A stretch of 64,000 nucleotides of DNA from Candidatus Butyricimonas faecavium (lineage in GTDB: Bacteria; Bacteroidota; Bacteroidia; Bacteroidales; Marinifilaceae). Position numbers and translations under genes: made by a program. Positions 24,285 through 35,069 of this stretch are shown here, piece by piece. Where the stretch lies: positions 1-64,000 of the forward strand of contig CALUKD010000001.1 of the NCBI GenBank assembly GCA_944321125.1, read 5' to 3'. Position 1 is the first letter of the stretch, and each line of letters starts with the position of its first letter. Below the pieces are notes generated by a model. It saw only the letters and a program-made list of their open reading frames with translations, was not told where the DNA came from and ran no database searches.

Positions 24285-26006
24285 TTATTTTGTTATTGCA
24301 ATGAAATCGTTGTTTTCAAAGAATTTAGCAAATTCCATATCGGTTGCAGCCAATTGTTTGAATGAACCATCTAAAGAACATGCTTTTTTCAAGTTCTCGA
24401 TTACTGCTGTAGCATCATTGGTTCTAGCACCAATAACAGCTTTCAAGTAATAAGACATCGGACATTCTTTGTCTTCAGCATTCAATTTCTTCAAGGCCTC
24501 GTTATTATTTCCAGCAAGCACGTTAGCTAAAGCTGCATTCACGCAATTACATTGACCGAAATAATTTACAGCAGCAGCATAGTCACCGCTCTTGATAGCC
24601 ACGATACCTTTGTTATAGTTAACCTCGTCACCAGCACCAGTAGCAGCACCGAAGTAAACCTCAGCTTGTTTCAAATCACCATTTTTCAATGCTACAGCAC
24701 CCAAGTTGTTTTGAACAATTGGATTATTAGCTGACATAGAATTAGCCTTATTGAAGTTAGATTGAGCAGCAGCGATGTTACCCATTTCGAATTGGATCAT
24801 ACCTGCATCATTAAAACCTCTCCAGTCATTCGGGAATTGTCTCATACAAGCCTCATAGATAGCTAATTTATCATTATTGTTATCGAATAACGTTGCAGCA
24901 TAAAGTAACTCTTCTACATTCAAATCAGCAGGATTTGATTTAGCCAAAGCTTTCAATTCATCATCTGACTTGCCAATCAATTCAGTATTTACAACAAATA
25001 AAGATCTTCTTAATTTCGGAAGGATCTGATCAGCAACAACAGCAAAAGCGGAAGCGATATTTCTGATTTCTCTTTCTCTCACTTCTGGATCAGAATGCAT
25101 AGACAACACACGAAGGATCAATTCTTTATCTTGGATATTTGATTCTTCCATAGCTTTTTTGAATCCTTCCCAGTCTTCAGCAACAACAAAGTTCTTAAAG
25201 AAATTCTCATCTTTATATTGTTCAACTTTACCTTTCTTCATTTGCTTTTTCAAGAAAGTAGAAGAACTCTTTTCACGTTGATTAGCTAATTTCTCATTGA
25301 AGTCATAAGCACCATCGGGAGAAGCATATGATCTAATATCAATCCCATTCAGGTTCATATTTTCTTTTGTAGCAGCTTCTTTGATATAAGCTTCTAATTT
25401 TTTCATTTCCTCAGAAGTCATTTCTTTAGAACGAATGTTTGCTGAGTTAATCAAATAATAGATAGCAGCCTCTTCTTGTTGTTTAATAATCCGTTGGAAT
25501 TTATCCTCGCCAACTGAAGTTGCAGGAGCATTCACAACTAAAGTTTCTGTAGCGATCACTCCATCACCGATTTTTCTCGGATCGAATTTTACAGTTTTTT
25601 CTCCTTTTGATCCGGTAATATCAATTTCCAAATCAGAAAGTCTCATTGCATCCTCGTAAGGAATACGACTCGTGTAAGAAATGGTCTTACCTGCCTCGTA
25701 AGGAATCACTTCAGCATTCCCCTGAACTTTCTCTCCTTGAATAGCTTTCATTTCATAAGCTTTCTCCCCACCTTTGAAACGCAATACGGGAGTAGCTTCA
25801 ATAGCCACTTTTTTATTAAAATATTTAGCCGGGAAAGTTACGTCTATTTTCAAATCAACCATTCCTCCTTTAGCCACCAATGTCTCCGGAGTAACAGAAT
25901 ACGTGATTTCTCCTGCACGTTTCTTCATCTTATTTAACGAAGAACAGGACACAGTTATTAACCCAGATAAGGCAACAACGGCAACAAAACCTAATGTTTT
26001 TTTCAT
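24285..26006 (-). CDS. TPR and OmpA-like lipoprotein
   Basis: About 573 residues from the ATG at 26006 (MKKTLGFVAVVALSGLITV, then SCSS with the lipidated Cys near 21); an earlier ATG adds 10 residues that do not look like a signal peptide. Residues ~35-160 form a beta-rich domain. Around 215-260 is NLNGIDIRSYASPDGAYDFN followed by EKLANQREKSSSTFLKKQM, which has the OmpA C-terminal peptidoglycan-binding pattern (helix of NxxLSxxRA type). From ~370 the sequence is TPR repeats (LYAATLFDNNNDKLAIYEAC, WRGFNDAGMIQFEMGNIAAA, NNLGAVALKNGDLKQAEVYF). It probably organises outer-membrane or cell-wall complexes. It is monocistronic with its own terminator. Confidence 0.82.
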   Translation of the reverse strand: MKKTLGFVAVVALSGLITVSCSSLNKMKKRAGEITYSVTPETLVAKGGMVDLKIDVTFPAKYFNKKVAIEATPVLRFKGGEKAYEMKAIQGEKVQGNAEVIPYEAGKTISYTSRIPYEDAMRLSDLEIDITGSKGEKTVKFDPRKIGDGVIATETLVVNAPATSVGEDKFQRIIKQQEEAAIYYLINSANIRSKEMTSEEMKKLEAYIKEAATKENMNLNGIDIRSYASPDGAYDFNEKLANQREKSSSTFLKKQMKKGKVEQYKDENFFKNFVVAEDWEGFKKAMEESNIQDKELILRVLSMHSDPEVREREIRNIASAFAVVADQILPKLRRSLFVVNTELIGKSDDELKALAKSNPADLNVEELLYAATLFDNNNDKLAIYEACMRQFPNDWRGFNDAGMIQFEMGNIAAAQSNFNKANSMSANNPIVQNNLGAVALKNGDLKQAEVYFGAATGAGDEVNYNKGIVAIKSGDYAAAVNYFGQCNCVNAALANVLAGNNNEALKKLNAEDKECPMSYYLKAVIGARTNDATAVIENLKKACSLDGSFKQLAATDMEFAKFFENNDFIAITK

Positions 26007-26117
26007 ACTCGTCTTAATTTTTATTGTAATACTCAAATTAGTTCACTTCCTTTTCACAAAACAAATGTATAAATTTTTATTAATATATAAAAGACTACAC
26101 AAATTTTGTACCAAAAA

Positions 26118-28745
26118 CTAATGAATTTTATCCAAAATCAGTTTTTCCGCCCTTTCAAGAGCTTTACCAATTCCCTCCGGATTTGACCCTCCGGCAGTTG
26201 CAAAAAATGGTTGTCCACCACCTCCTCCTTTAATTTCCTGGGCAGCATCTTTGACGATCTGTCCGGCATGCAATTCAAAATCTTTCACCAAGGAATCGCT
26301 GAACATCACGGTCAGATGAGGTTTATTGTTAAAAACACCACCTATCACCAAGATAAGGTTATTTAACTCTCCTCTCAACTGGAATGCAATATCTTTCACG
26401 TTGGCCGGGGATATCATAACGGTTTTCACAATCATATTAATATCACGGATTACACGCTTTTCGTTCTTCCACCCTTCTTTCATGATCCGTAAACTCTCCT
26501 GAGTGAATTTCTCAACATCCTTCTTTAACCCCTCGTTTTCGTTCAACAATTCTCTAACATTCTCTAATATACCGCGATTAGATTTGAACATACTATCAAT
26601 TTCCTTCATCATCTTGAAATAGTTCAAGATATACTCTTCTGCCTTTGCTGCCGTAATAGCTTCAATACGACGCACACCGGCAGAGACAGAACTTTCCGAA
26701 ATAATTTTAAAGAAGCCGATCTGCCCTGTGGCATGAGCATGTGTACCTCCACACAATTCCACAGATTCCCCAAATTTTACCACACGAACCAAATCTCCAT
26801 ACTTCTCCCCGAAGATGGCCATTGCCCCCATTTTCTTGGCTTGCCCGATAGGTATGGCCCGACTCTCCTCCAATGGGTAGTTCTTACGAATTTCCTGATT
26901 CACGATAGCAGCCACTTTCTCCAACTCTTCGTCTGTCACCTTTTGAAAATGTGAAAAGTCGAAACGTAAATATTCGTCACTTACGTATGATCCTTTCTGC
27001 TCCACATGCGTTCCCAACACTTTCCGCAAAGCATAATGTAACAAGTGGGTTGACGTGTGATTATTTTCCGTGGCAATCCGTTTATCCAAATCTACCTTCG
27101 CTGTAAACACCTGAGTTAAATCCTCAGGCAAACGATCTGTTATATGAACGGTCAGCCCGTTTTCTTTGTGAGTATCTAAAACATTTATCTTTTCCGTTTC
27201 CGAAATCAACCAACCTCGATCTCCGACCTGTCCTCCACTCTCTCCGTAAAATGGAGTTATATTAAACACCAGTTGATAAAGCGTTTTCCCTTTCGTACTC
27301 ACCCGGCGATAGCGGGTAATCTGTACTTCTGTTTCCGTGTAATCATACCCTACAAACTCCTGAGTATCATCTGCGATCAACTCCACCCAATCATCCGTAT
27401 TCACAGCAGCAGCCGAACGGGAACGTTCTTTTTGAGCTTCCATCTCAGCCTTAAACTCCCGACGATTTACCACCAATCCGTTTTCCTTCAAAATTAACTC
27501 GGTCAAATCCAACGGAAAACCGTAAGTATCATACAACTCGAAGGCCACATTCCCCGGTACTGTCAAGAAATCTTCCGCCTTGGTTTTCTCAATAATCTTA
27601 TCCAGTAACTTTATACCTTTATCTAATGTACGCAAGAAGGCATTTTCCTCTTCTTGTATTACCCGCTCAATCAATACCCGCTGGGAAGAGAGTTCCGGGT
27701 AATGTTGCCCCATAACCTCAATTAACACCGGCACCAACTTATACATGAATGCATCCTTCTGGTCCAAGAAAGTATAAGCATAACGAACAGCACGACGTAA
27801 GATTCTCCGGATCACGTAACCGGCTTTCACGTTCGAAGGCAATTGCCCGTCTGTAATTGAAAACGCAATCGTACGCAAATGATCCGCAATCACCCGCATA
27901 GCGACATCCGCGGCTGCATCCTTTCCGTATTCTTTTCCACTTAATCGGGCAATCTCCCCGATGATCGGGGTAAACACATCCGTGTCGTAATTGGATGTCT
28001 TTCCTTGTACGGCCATACACAAACGCTCGAAACCCATCCCCGTGTCCACGTGATGACTGGGCAAATTCTCCAAGCTGCCATCAGCCTTACGGTTATACTG
28101 CATAAACACCAAATTCCAAATCTCGATCACTAACGGATTATCCTTGTTCACCAGCTCTCGCCCCGGTTTCAATGCCCGTTCTGCCTCCGGGCGCAAGTCT
28201 ATGTGAATCTCCGAACAAGGTCCGCAAGGCCCCATATCTCCCATTTCCCAGAAATTATCTTTTTTATTCCCGTATAGAATCCGATCTTCAGGTAAATACA
28301 ATTTCCAATATTCCAGTGCCTCTTTATCTTCTTCCAGATGATCATCCTTACTTCCCTCAAAAACGGTTGCATACAATCGATTTTTATCCAACCCCATCTC
28401 TCCCGTAAGGAATTCCCAAGCGTAAGCAATCGCCTCTTTCTTGAAATAATCGCCGAACGACCAGTTACCCAACATCTCGAACATCGTGTGGTGGTAGGTA
28501 TCATGTCCCACCTCCTCCAAATCATTGTGCTTTCCGGAAACACGCAAACACTTCTGAGAATCCGCAACCCGAGTTGCTTTCGGACGCACATTTCCTAGAA
28601 TTATATCTTTAAATTGATTCATTCCGGCATTCGTGAACATCAAAGTAGGGTCCCCCTTGATCACCATCGGTGCAGATGGTACTATTGTATGTGATTTCTT
28701 CTCAAAAAAATCTAAAAATCTCTGTCTGATTTCTGCTGATTTCAT
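26118..28745 (-). CDS. alaS: Alanyl-tRNA synthetase
   Basis: 875 residues from the ATG at 28745 ([17 protein letters not shown]), the conserved AlaRS start; an in-frame ATG 60 bases upstream adds non-conserved residues. It charges tRNA-Ala. The class II catalytic core has [16 protein letters not shown] near 34-49 and [20 protein letters not shown]. The editing domain has zinc-binding [12 protein letters not shown] near 565 and [13 protein letters not shown] near 665. The C-terminal coiled coil and C-Ala domain end with [14 protein letters not shown]. Length and all motifs are normal. It is divergent from the M23 peptidase gene at 28985. Confidence 0.97.
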   Translation of the reverse strand: MKSAEIRQRFLDFFEKKSHTIVPSAPMVIKGDPTLMFTNAGMNQFKDIILGNVRPKATRVADSQKCLRVSGKHNDLEEVGHDTYHHTMFEMLGNWSFGDYFKKEAIAYAWEFLTGEMGLDKNRLYATVFEGSKDDHLEEDKEALEYWKLYLPEDRILYGNKKDNFWEMGDMGPCGPCSEIHIDLRPEAERALKPGRELVNKDNPLVIEIWNLVFMQYNRKADGSLENLPSHHVDTGMGFERLCMAVQGKTSNYDTDVFTPIIGEIARLSGKEYGKDAAADVAMRVIADHLRTIAFSITDGQLPSNVKAGYVIRRILRRAVRYAYTFLDQKDAFMYKLVPVLIEVMGQHYPELSSQRVLIERVIQEEENAFLRTLDKGIKLLDKIIEKTKAEDFLTVPGNVAFELYDTYGFPLDLTELILKENGLVVNRREFKAEMEAQKERSRSAAAVNTDDWVELIADDTQEFVGYDYTETEVQITRYRRVSTKGKTLYQLVFNITPFYGESGGQVGDRGWLISETEKINVLDTHKENGLTVHITDRLPEDLTQVFTAKVDLDKRIATENNHTSTHLLHYALRKVLGTHVEQKGSYVSDEYLRFDFSHFQKVTDEELEKVAAIVNQEIRKNYPLEESRAIPIGQAKKMGAMAIFGEKYGDLVRVVKFGESVELCGGTHAHATGQIGFFKIISESSVSAGVRRIEAITAAKAEEYILNYFKMMKEIDSMFKSNRGILENVRELLNENEGLKKDVEKFTQESLRIMKEGWKNEKRVIRDINMIVKTVMISPANVKDIAFQLRGELNNLILVIGGVFNNKPHLTVMFSDSLVKDFELHAGQIVKDAAQEIKGGGGGQPFFATAGGSNPEGIGKALERAEKLILDKIH

Positions 28746-28924
28746 ACCTTCTAAATTAAAAAATGACCTACGCAGATTCTGTCTTTCACTCTCTATCAAC
28801 TCCATGCTTATCGCCCTAATCCTCGCTTAGAAAGAAATTCTGATCCCTTTCCGACATCTTTCTTACCAAACGCTTTTCAACCGGGATTATCATGCTATCA
28901 CTTTGATCTGCTTTATTTACCAAG

Positions 28925-28954
28925 TTGCAAATTTAGATTATTTCTTTAACTTTG
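28925..28954 (+). promoter_or_regulatory. Promoter of the M23 peptidase operon
   Basis: TTG (28925-28927), 19 bases, then TAACTTTG (28947-28954): a strong Bacteroidetes promoter match, 30 bases before the ATG at 28985. Confidence 0.75.
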
Positions 28955-28984
28955 CATCGCAAACACTATTTTTTATTAGAAACT

Positions 28985-29959
28985 ATGCGAAAAGCAGGGT
29001 ATCATTTTAATTCGGACACGTTATCTTTTGATAAAATAGAATCATCTTTAAAAAAAAGGCTTTGGAGATTATTTAAGAAATTCTTTTCCAGTTTCTCTTT
29101 GGCCATTGTTATGCTGTACTTGGTATATGCTTTCATTGATTCTCCCAAAGAAAAACTTTTAAAACGAAAATATGAAGAAGTTCTCACCCAATATAGTTTA
29201 CTAAGTAACAAAGTTGAACATCTGGATAACGTCTTAAAAGACATGGAATCTCGGGATGACAACATTTATCGGGTCATCTTCGAAACCGATCCTATCCCAT
29301 CATCTATTCGCCGGGCCGGATCAGGAGGTGTCGACCAATACGAGCATTTGAGACAAATTGACAATGCGGATTTGATTATCGGGACAGCCAAGAAGATTGA
29401 TGAATTGTCAAAAGCGATCTATATTCAAAGTAAATCCTTTGACAAGATTGAAGAATTGGCTAAAAACAAAATCGATATGCTAGCCTCCATCCCGGCAATC
29501 CTCCCGGTATCGTTGAAAAACAAAAACACGCACCAAGTAACCTCTTCATTCGGCTACCGGATGCACCCTATTTACAAAACCCCGAAGTTCCATGCTGGCA
29601 TGGACTTCACGGGAACCATCGGGACTCCAATCTATGCAACAGGTAACGGGGTTGTTATCGTAAGTAAATTTGATAAGGGATATGGCCGTCATGTGGTAAT
29701 AGACCATGGATTCAGTTACAAAACGCTGTATGCCCACATGGATAAAATCTTGGCTAAAAAAGGCCAAAAAGTCAAACGAGGAGATGTTATCGGATATTTG
29801 GGCAACACAGGATTATCCACGGGTCCCCACCTACATTATGAAGTACGAAAAAATGACAAACCAATAGATCCCATAAACTTCTATTTCAACGATCTCACCC
29901 CCGACGAGTTCGAATTGTTAGTTGAGACCGCAAATAACACGGGGCAAAGTATGGACTGA
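28985..29959 (+). CDS. M23-family (LytM/NlpD-like) metallopeptidase
   Basis: 324 residues from the ATG at 28985 (MRKAGYHFNSDTLSFDKIE). It is a membrane-anchored cell-wall endopeptidase of the lysostaphin type: a single transmembrane segment (SSFSLAIVMLYLVYAFI, about 35-52), a coiled-coil linker (~60-105), and a C-terminal M23 domain. Zinc ligands are present: His203 and Asp207 (HAGMD) and His284 in the HLH motif (His282-Leu-His284). The surrounding sequence SSFGYRMHPI and GNTGLSTGPHLHYEV is typical. With all ligands intact it is probably active on peptidoglycan cross-links. It heads an operon with merR, nif3 and the zinc-ribbon gene. Confidence 0.92.
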   Translation: MRKAGYHFNSDTLSFDKIESSLKKRLWRLFKKFFSSFSLAIVMLYLVYAFIDSPKEKLLKRKYEEVLTQYSLLSNKVEHLDNVLKDMESRDDNIYRVIFETDPIPSSIRRAGSGGVDQYEHLRQIDNADLIIGTAKKIDELSKAIYIQSKSFDKIEELAKNKIDMLASIPAILPVSLKNKNTHQVTSSFGYRMHPIYKTPKFHAGMDFTGTIGTPIYATGNGVVIVSKFDKGYGRHVVIDHGFSYKTLYAHMDKILAKKGQKVKRGDVIGYLGNTGLSTGPHLHYEVRKNDKPIDPINFYFNDLTPDEFELLVETANNTGQSMD

Positions 29960-29977
29960 TTAATTTTCAATTAAATC

Positions 29978-30310
29978 ATGGTGGCTGAAGAATCATTAAA
30001 GTTGTATTATTCTATCGGAGAAGTAGCCGAGATGTTCGGTGTCAACACTTCCCTGATCCGGTTCTGGGAAAAAGAATTCGACGTGATCAAACCCCACAAG
30101 AACAAAAAGGGGAATCGTCAATTCACGAAAGCGGATGTCGATAATTTTCATTTGATCTACCATTTGGTCAAGGAAAAAGGGATGACACTAAAAGGAGCCC
30201 AGCAGCAACTCAAAAACCGGAAAGATGAAACGGAATCACACTTTGAGGTAATAAAACGCCTGAAAAAAATCAAGGAAGAATTGTTGTCCATTAAGAGCCA
30301 GCTACCATAA
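29978..30310 (+). CDS. MerR-family transcriptional regulator
   Basis: 110 residues. The N-terminal MerR winged helix-turn-helix reads YYSIGEVAEMFGVNTSLIRF, WEKEFDVIKPHKNKKGNRQF, then the wing and YHLVKEKGMTLKGAQQQL. A short charged helix follows; there is no effector domain and no cysteine cluster, so it is not a metal sensor of the classical kind. It starts 18 bases after the M23 gene. Proteins of this short type are common in Bacteroidetes; the target is unknown. Confidence 0.9.
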   Translation: MVAEESLKLYYSIGEVAEMFGVNTSLIRFWEKEFDVIKPHKNKKGNRQFTKADVDNFHLIYHLVKEKGMTLKGAQQQLKNRKDETESHFEVIKRLKKIKEELLSIKSQLP

Positions 30311-30313
30311 TAA

Positions 30314-30350
30314 TAATTTAGATTTTAAATTCTAAATTTTAAATTCCAAG
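30314..30350. repeat. AT-rich intergenic repeat, copy 3
   Basis: TAATTTAGATTTTAAATTCT followed by AAATTTTAAATTCCAAG ends one base before the nif3 ATG. It is the same family as at 12050-12082, including the ATTCCAA end. Confidence 0.6.
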
Positions 30351-30351
30351 T

Positions 30352-31137
30352 ATGTATATAAAAGAAATTATTTCACTCATAGAGGATTATGCCCCGTTAA
30401 AACTTCAAGCAAGTTTCGACAATTCCGGATTACTTTGCGGGAATCCAGAACAGGAATTGACATCCATACTACTATGTATTGATATTACAGAAGAGGTTGT
30501 AAAAGAAGCTATCGATAAGGGACACAATTTAATTATTTCCCACCATCCACTTATTTTCAGTGGGTTAAAACATATTACTCCGGCAACTTACGTGGAGCGC
30601 TGCGTGATTAACGCCATCAAACACGACATCACTATTTACGCCGCACACACGAACATGGATGTGGTTGCCAACGGTGTAAGCGGACGCATGGCAGATAAAC
30701 TCGATTTGCACCACCGACGGATTCTCCAACCGGAAGGGGACCCGATGGCCGGTAATGGATTCGGGATTATCGGCGAGTTACAACACCCCGTTGAAAGCAT
30801 GGCCTTTTTACAGCAAGTAAAAGAAATATTCCGGTGTGATCGGTTACGTTACACGACGTCCCACATACCCTCCATACAACGGGTAGCCGTTTGTGGTGGA
30901 GCCGGAGCCTCTTTTTTCAGGCAGGCCCTGGCCGAACAGGCCGACATATACATCTCCGGGGATTTCAAATATCATGACTTTTTCCTCACGGAAAACCGTA
31001 TTATGATTGCCGATATTGGCCATTACGAAAGCGAACAATTCACAAAAGAGATATTTTATGAGATACTTACAAAAAAAATATCTAAATTTGCGGTTCAGTT
31101 TTCTGAGATTAATACAAATCCGATTAAGTATTTATAA
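30352..31137 (+). CDS. Nif3-like dinuclear metal-centre protein
   Basis: 261 residues of the Nif3/YbgI family (PF01784), which forms hexameric rings with two metal ions per subunit; its cellular function is unsettled (annotated as GTP cyclohydrolase 1 type 2-like). Metal-ligand motifs are present: SHHPLIFSGLKHI near 63-75, TNMDVVANGVSGRMAD near 101-116, and GHYESEQF near 223-230. It lacks the ~100-residue central insert found in many Bacteroidetes members, and so resembles the short E. coli YbgI form. It ends 3 bases before the zinc-ribbon gene; that pairing is conserved in many bacteria. Confidence 0.93.
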   Translation: MYIKEIISLIEDYAPLKLQASFDNSGLLCGNPEQELTSILLCIDITEEVVKEAIDKGHNLIISHHPLIFSGLKHITPATYVERCVINAIKHDITIYAAHTNMDVVANGVSGRMADKLDLHHRRILQPEGDPMAGNGFGIIGELQHPVESMAFLQQVKEIFRCDRLRYTTSHIPSIQRVAVCGGAGASFFRQALAEQADIYISGDFKYHDFFLTENRIMIADIGHYESEQFTKEIFYEILTKKISKFAVQFSEINTNPIKYL

Positions 31138-31140
31138 TAT

Positions 31141-31983
31141 ATGGTGACGAATAACAATGAGAAAATGCAAGAGCTGACAGTTGAAGAAAAACTGCAGAAC
31201 CTGTATGAATTACAAAGAATTGACACCGAGATCGATAAAATCAAGACTCTACGGGGAGAACTACCGTTAGAAGTTCAAGACCTTGAAGACGAGATCGCGG
31301 GATTGGAAACACGTATCGAAAACTTGAAGGTTGAATTAGGTGAACTTGACAAAACCTCTTCCACCCGGAAAATGGAAATCAAGAAAGCTGAGGAAGCGAT
31401 CAAAAAATATAGTGAACAATTGGATAACGTTCGCAACAATCGCGAATACGATGCTTTAAGCAAGGAAATCGAATTCCAGAAACTAGAAATTGAGTTACAG
31501 GAAAAGAAAATTCGGGAAGCTCAGAAAGCAAAAGCAGAAAAGGAAGCGCTGATGGAAGAATCCAAAAAGCGTTATGAAGACAAAGTATCAGACTTAGAGG
31601 CTAAAAAAGGCGAATTAAACGACATTATCAATGAAACTCACAAGGATGAAGAGTCTTTACAAACCAAATCGGAAGAACTCGCTGCAACCATCGACGAACG
31701 TCTATTGACAGCATATCGCCGTATCCGCTCTAACGCCCGCAATGGTTTGGCCGTTGTAACTGTTGACCGCGATGCTTGTGGTGGATGTTTCAACAAAATT
31801 CCGCCACAGAGACAATTAGATATCCGATCTCGGAAAAAAATCATCGTCTGCGAGTACTGTGGCCGTATTCTCATCGATAAATACATCTGTGACTACGACG
31901 GTTCGCAACAAAAAGCAGACCTTGAAGCTCTCCTGGATGCACAAAAGAAAAAAGGAAGAAGACTTAGAAAATCAGAAGAATAA
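31141..31983 (+). CDS. Coiled-coil protein with C4-type zinc ribbon
   Basis: 280 residues. Residues ~10-195 are a long coiled coil rich in Glu, Lys and Leu. The C-terminus is a zinc ribbon (zf-RING_7 type) with two CxxC pairs, CGGC near 211 and CEYC near 235, separated by 20 residues. Proteins of this kind, encoded next to nif3, are conserved across bacteria and proposed to bind nucleic acid; the function is not established. Two Met codons near the start (1 and 9) are possible. Confidence 0.9.
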   Translation: MVTNNNEKMQELTVEEKLQNLYELQRIDTEIDKIKTLRGELPLEVQDLEDEIAGLETRIENLKVELGELDKTSSTRKMEIKKAEEAIKKYSEQLDNVRNNREYDALSKEIEFQKLEIELQEKKIREAQKAKAEKEALMEESKKRYEDKVSDLEAKKGELNDIINETHKDEESLQTKSEELAATIDERLLTAYRRIRSNARNGLAVVTVDRDACGGCFNKIPPQRQLDIRSRKKIIVCEYCGRILIDKYICDYDGSQQKADLEALLDAQKKKGRRLRKSEE

Positions 31984-31987
31984 AAAC

Positions 31988-32014
31988 AAGGCTGCTCTAC
32001 AAGGCAGCCTTTTT
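31988..32014 (+). terminator. Terminator of the M23-merR-nif3-zinc ribbon operon
   Basis: Stem AAGGCTGC (31988-31995) with GCAGCCTT (32004-32011), followed by TTT. It lies 5 bases past the stop codon and before valS. Confidence 0.82.
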
Positions 32015-32043
32015 ACGAATATATAATTTTAATTTGAATTAAA

Positions 32044-34668
32044 ATGATCCCAACAAACTACGATCCGCGAACGAGCGAAGAGAAATGGTATCAATACTGG
32101 ATGAAACACAGATTTTTCCACTCCACTGTTGATAAAAAGAGAACTCCGTATTGTATTGTAATCCCGCCACCTAACGTCACGGGAGTCCTTCATATGGGAC
32201 ACATGCTGAACAACACGATACAGGATGTACTCGTCAGACGCGCCCGTTTACTCGGCAAAAACGCTTGTTGGGTTCCGGGAACCGACCATGCCTCCATTGC
32301 CACGGAAGCCAAAGTGGTTGCCAAACTTAAAAGTGAAGGTATCGAGAAAAGGGACCTTTCCCGAGATGAGTTTTTAAAACACGCTTGGGCATGGACCGAA
32401 AAACACGGGGGGATCATTCTCGAACAGTTGAAACGATTAGGAGCATCTTGCGATTGGGACAGGACTTGTTTCACAATGGACGAGGTTCGCTCAGCCAGCG
32501 TGATAAAAGTATTTGTCGACCTATACAATAAGGGACTTATATATAAAGGAGTCCGGATGGTCAACTGGGACCCATCGGCCAAAACTGCCGTTTCCGATGA
32601 AGAGGTTGTTTACAAAGAAGAACACAGCAAGTTATATTACCTGCGTTACCGCATTGACGGGACAAAAGACGAATATATTACCATTGCGACGACTCGCCCG
32701 GAAACCATTTTGGGCGATAGTGCCGTATGCGTAAATCCCAACGACAAGCGATTCCATCATCTAGCCGGGAAAAAATGTATCGTCCCCTTGGTAAACCGGG
32801 TGATCCCGATCATCCAAGATGAGTATGTAGATATGGAATTCGGTACCGGAGCATTAAAAATTACCCCGGCACATGACATCAATGACTACGAAATCGGTTA
32901 TAAACACCATCTCGAAACCATAGACATTTTTAATGACGACGGAACATTAAATGAAAAGGCCCAACTTTTCGTAGGTAAAGATCGTTTTGTTGTGCGTCAA
33001 GAAATCATCCCCGAACTGGAAAAAGCGGGTAATCTGGTAAAAATAGAAGACTACAATAACAAAGTTGGATATTCCGAACGGACCAACGTGGTTATTGAAC
33101 CCAAGCTATCCATGCAATGGTTCTTGAAAATGAAGGAACTGGCCAAACCTGCTTTGGATGCTGTCATGAACGATGATATTCTCTTGACCCCGGCAAAATA
33201 CAAAAACACCTATCGCTACTGGATGGAAAACGTAAAAGATTGGTGTATTAGTCGCCAGTTATGGTGGGGCCACCAAATTCCGGTTTATTACCTACCTGAC
33301 AGCAATGATTACGTGGTAGCCGAGAACATTGCAGAAGCCGTACGATTGGTAAAAGAAAAATTCGGTAAAGACATTCCAGCCGGGCAATTGCGTCAGGATG
33401 AAGATTGTCTTGACACTTGGTTCTCATCTTGGCTGTGGCCGATTTCCGTATTCAACGGGATACTGGAACCGGACAATGAAGAAATCAACTATTACTACCC
33501 GACAAACGACTTGGTATCCGCTCCGGATATTCTATTCTTCTGGATGGCAAGAATGATCATGGCCGGTTATGAATATCGCCACGAGAAACCGTTCTCTAAT
33601 TTGTACCTCACGGGAATCGTTCGGGATAAGCTCCATCGTAAAATGTCCAAATCCCTCGGTAACTCTCCGGACCCGATTGACCTGATCAACCAATACGGCG
33701 CTGATGGCGTTCGAGTTGGAATGTTATTATGCGCTCCCGCCGGAGGAGACCTGCTCTTTGATGAAAGCCTTCCGGAACAAGGACGTAATTTCACGACTAA
33801 AATATGGAATGCTTTCCGCTTAGTCAGCAACTGGAAAGTCGCTGATTTGGAACAACCATTACATTCTAAATTAGCGATTGAATGGTTTGAACAATACTTG
33901 AACAAGTGCAAGGAAACCTTGAACACCCAATTCGAGCAATACCGGATTTCCGAGGCTCTGATGACCGTGTACACCGGGTTCCGCGACGAGTTCTCGTCTT
34001 GGTTACTGGAAATCATCAAACCGGGCTTCGAACAACCGATTGACCGGATCACTTATAACAAGACCATTTACCTCTTCGAGGAAATGTTACAATTGCTCCA
34101 CCCGTTCATGCCATTCATCACCGAAGAGATCTGGCAGAACTTGAGAGAACGGAAAGACGGAGAAAGTATCATGGTATCCGTGATGCCCGTCCCCGGAGAA
34201 TACGACGAAAACTTCTTGAATACTTTTGAAAACACGAAAGAAGTAATCGCTGGAATCCGAACAATTCGCAAACAAAATAACATTGCCTTCAAGGATGCGA
34301 TTTCTTTAAGAGTAAAAAGTAATGACCGTTACCCACTGCAATTCGAGAGCGTTATCTGTAAAATGGGAAATATTCAGAATGTAGAAATGGTGAGCGATAC
34401 GGTCAAAGGGGCATGGAGTTTTATCTGTGACACGGTCGAATATTTCATTCCTGCCGTTGGGGAAGTCAACACGGAAGAAGTTAGGGCAAAATTGCAAGCT
34501 GATTTGGCTTATGCCCAAGGTTTCTTGGCATCCGTGATGAAAAAACTCAACAACGAAAAATTCGTTAACGGAGCTCCCGCTCAAGTGGTTGAGAATGAAC
34601 GCAAGAAACAAGCTGATGCTGAAGCAAAAATCAAAGCTATTGAACAACAATTGGCAGAGTTAAAATAA
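32044..34668 (+). CDS. valS: Valyl-tRNA synthetase
   Basis: 874 residues, normal for ValRS. Class I signatures are the HIGH-type [15 protein letters not shown] near 42-56 and KMSKS at Lys533 ([15 protein letters not shown]). The CP1 editing domain occupies about 190-360 ([20 protein letters not shown]). Two tryptophan-rich segments near 395-470 ([25 protein letters not shown]) are typical. The C-terminal coiled-coil arm ends with [20 protein letters not shown]. It charges tRNA-Val. It has its own terminator and is separate from the upstream operon. Confidence 0.97.
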   Translation: MIPTNYDPRTSEEKWYQYWMKHRFFHSTVDKKRTPYCIVIPPPNVTGVLHMGHMLNNTIQDVLVRRARLLGKNACWVPGTDHASIATEAKVVAKLKSEGIEKRDLSRDEFLKHAWAWTEKHGGIILEQLKRLGASCDWDRTCFTMDEVRSASVIKVFVDLYNKGLIYKGVRMVNWDPSAKTAVSDEEVVYKEEHSKLYYLRYRIDGTKDEYITIATTRPETILGDSAVCVNPNDKRFHHLAGKKCIVPLVNRVIPIIQDEYVDMEFGTGALKITPAHDINDYEIGYKHHLETIDIFNDDGTLNEKAQLFVGKDRFVVRQEIIPELEKAGNLVKIEDYNNKVGYSERTNVVIEPKLSMQWFLKMKELAKPALDAVMNDDILLTPAKYKNTYRYWMENVKDWCISRQLWWGHQIPVYYLPDSNDYVVAENIAEAVRLVKEKFGKDIPAGQLRQDEDCLDTWFSSWLWPISVFNGILEPDNEEINYYYPTNDLVSAPDILFFWMARMIMAGYEYRHEKPFSNLYLTGIVRDKLHRKMSKSLGNSPDPIDLINQYGADGVRVGMLLCAPAGGDLLFDESLPEQGRNFTTKIWNAFRLVSNWKVADLEQPLHSKLAIEWFEQYLNKCKETLNTQFEQYRISEALMTVYTGFRDEFSSWLLEIIKPGFEQPIDRITYNKTIYLFEEMLQLLHPFMPFITEEIWQNLRERKDGESIMVSVMPVPGEYDENFLNTFENTKEVIAGIRTIRKQNNIAFKDAISLRVKSNDRYPLQFESVICKMGNIQNVEMVSDTVKGAWSFICDTVEYFIPAVGEVNTEEVRAKLQADLAYAQGFLASVMKKLNNEKFVNGAPAQVVENERKKQADAEAKIKAIEQQLAELK

Positions 34669-34690
34669 ATCAACTCAAAAAAACAAATCC

Positions 34691-34730
34691 AAAAAATCTC
34701 CGGTCAATGATAATTTGTCGGAGATTTTTT
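34691..34730 (+). terminator. Terminator of valS
   Basis: A 12-bp stem (AAAAAATCTCCG 34691-34702 with CGGAGATTTTTT 34719-34730), ending in a T-run 23 bases past the valS stop. Confidence 0.88.
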
Positions 34731-34918
34731 ATGCCCTTTACCCTCCCCCACTTTTCCCGAAAAAGCAATCCCCATTTAAACAAAACTTTACCCCTGCAAG
34801 AACACGATTCAAGTAAAGTTAATACCAAATATCATTATCATCCAGTTATAATATTCTTATCATAGACTAATCCCAACATATATATTTACTATTTTTCTTA
34901 TAATTTTTTCCTATTTTA

Positions 34919-34962
34919 ATAGGAGAGGAATAGGACAGGAATGGGAGGGGAATGGGAGAGGC
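34919..34962. repeat. G-rich purine tract with short tandem units
   Basis: Runs such as AGGAGAGGAATAGGACAGG followed by AATGGGAGGGGAATGGGAGAGG repeat a GGAATGGGAG-like unit. It stands out in an AT-rich gene desert. No coding meaning is seen. Confidence 0.45.
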
Positions 34963-35029
34963 TTGCATTATGATAACAATTTGATAAGATTTTAATAACA
35001 ATATTTCACACTAATTTAGAATGAACACT

Positions 35030-35067
35030 TTTTATTCACCCACTGATCAGTCTCAATCGGGGTTACG
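35030..35067 (+). promoter_or_regulatory. Orphan copy of the fecR-2 upstream box (possible ECF-type promoter)
   Basis: TTTTATTCACCCACT at 35030-35044 is identical over 15 bases to the minus-strand sequence upstream of fecR-2 (42879-42893). GTTACGAG follows about 20 bases after TTCACCC, close to the arrangement upstream of fecR-1. No protein-coding gene lies downstream on this strand before the terminator at 35145. Confidence 0.35.
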
Positions 35068-35069
35068 AG

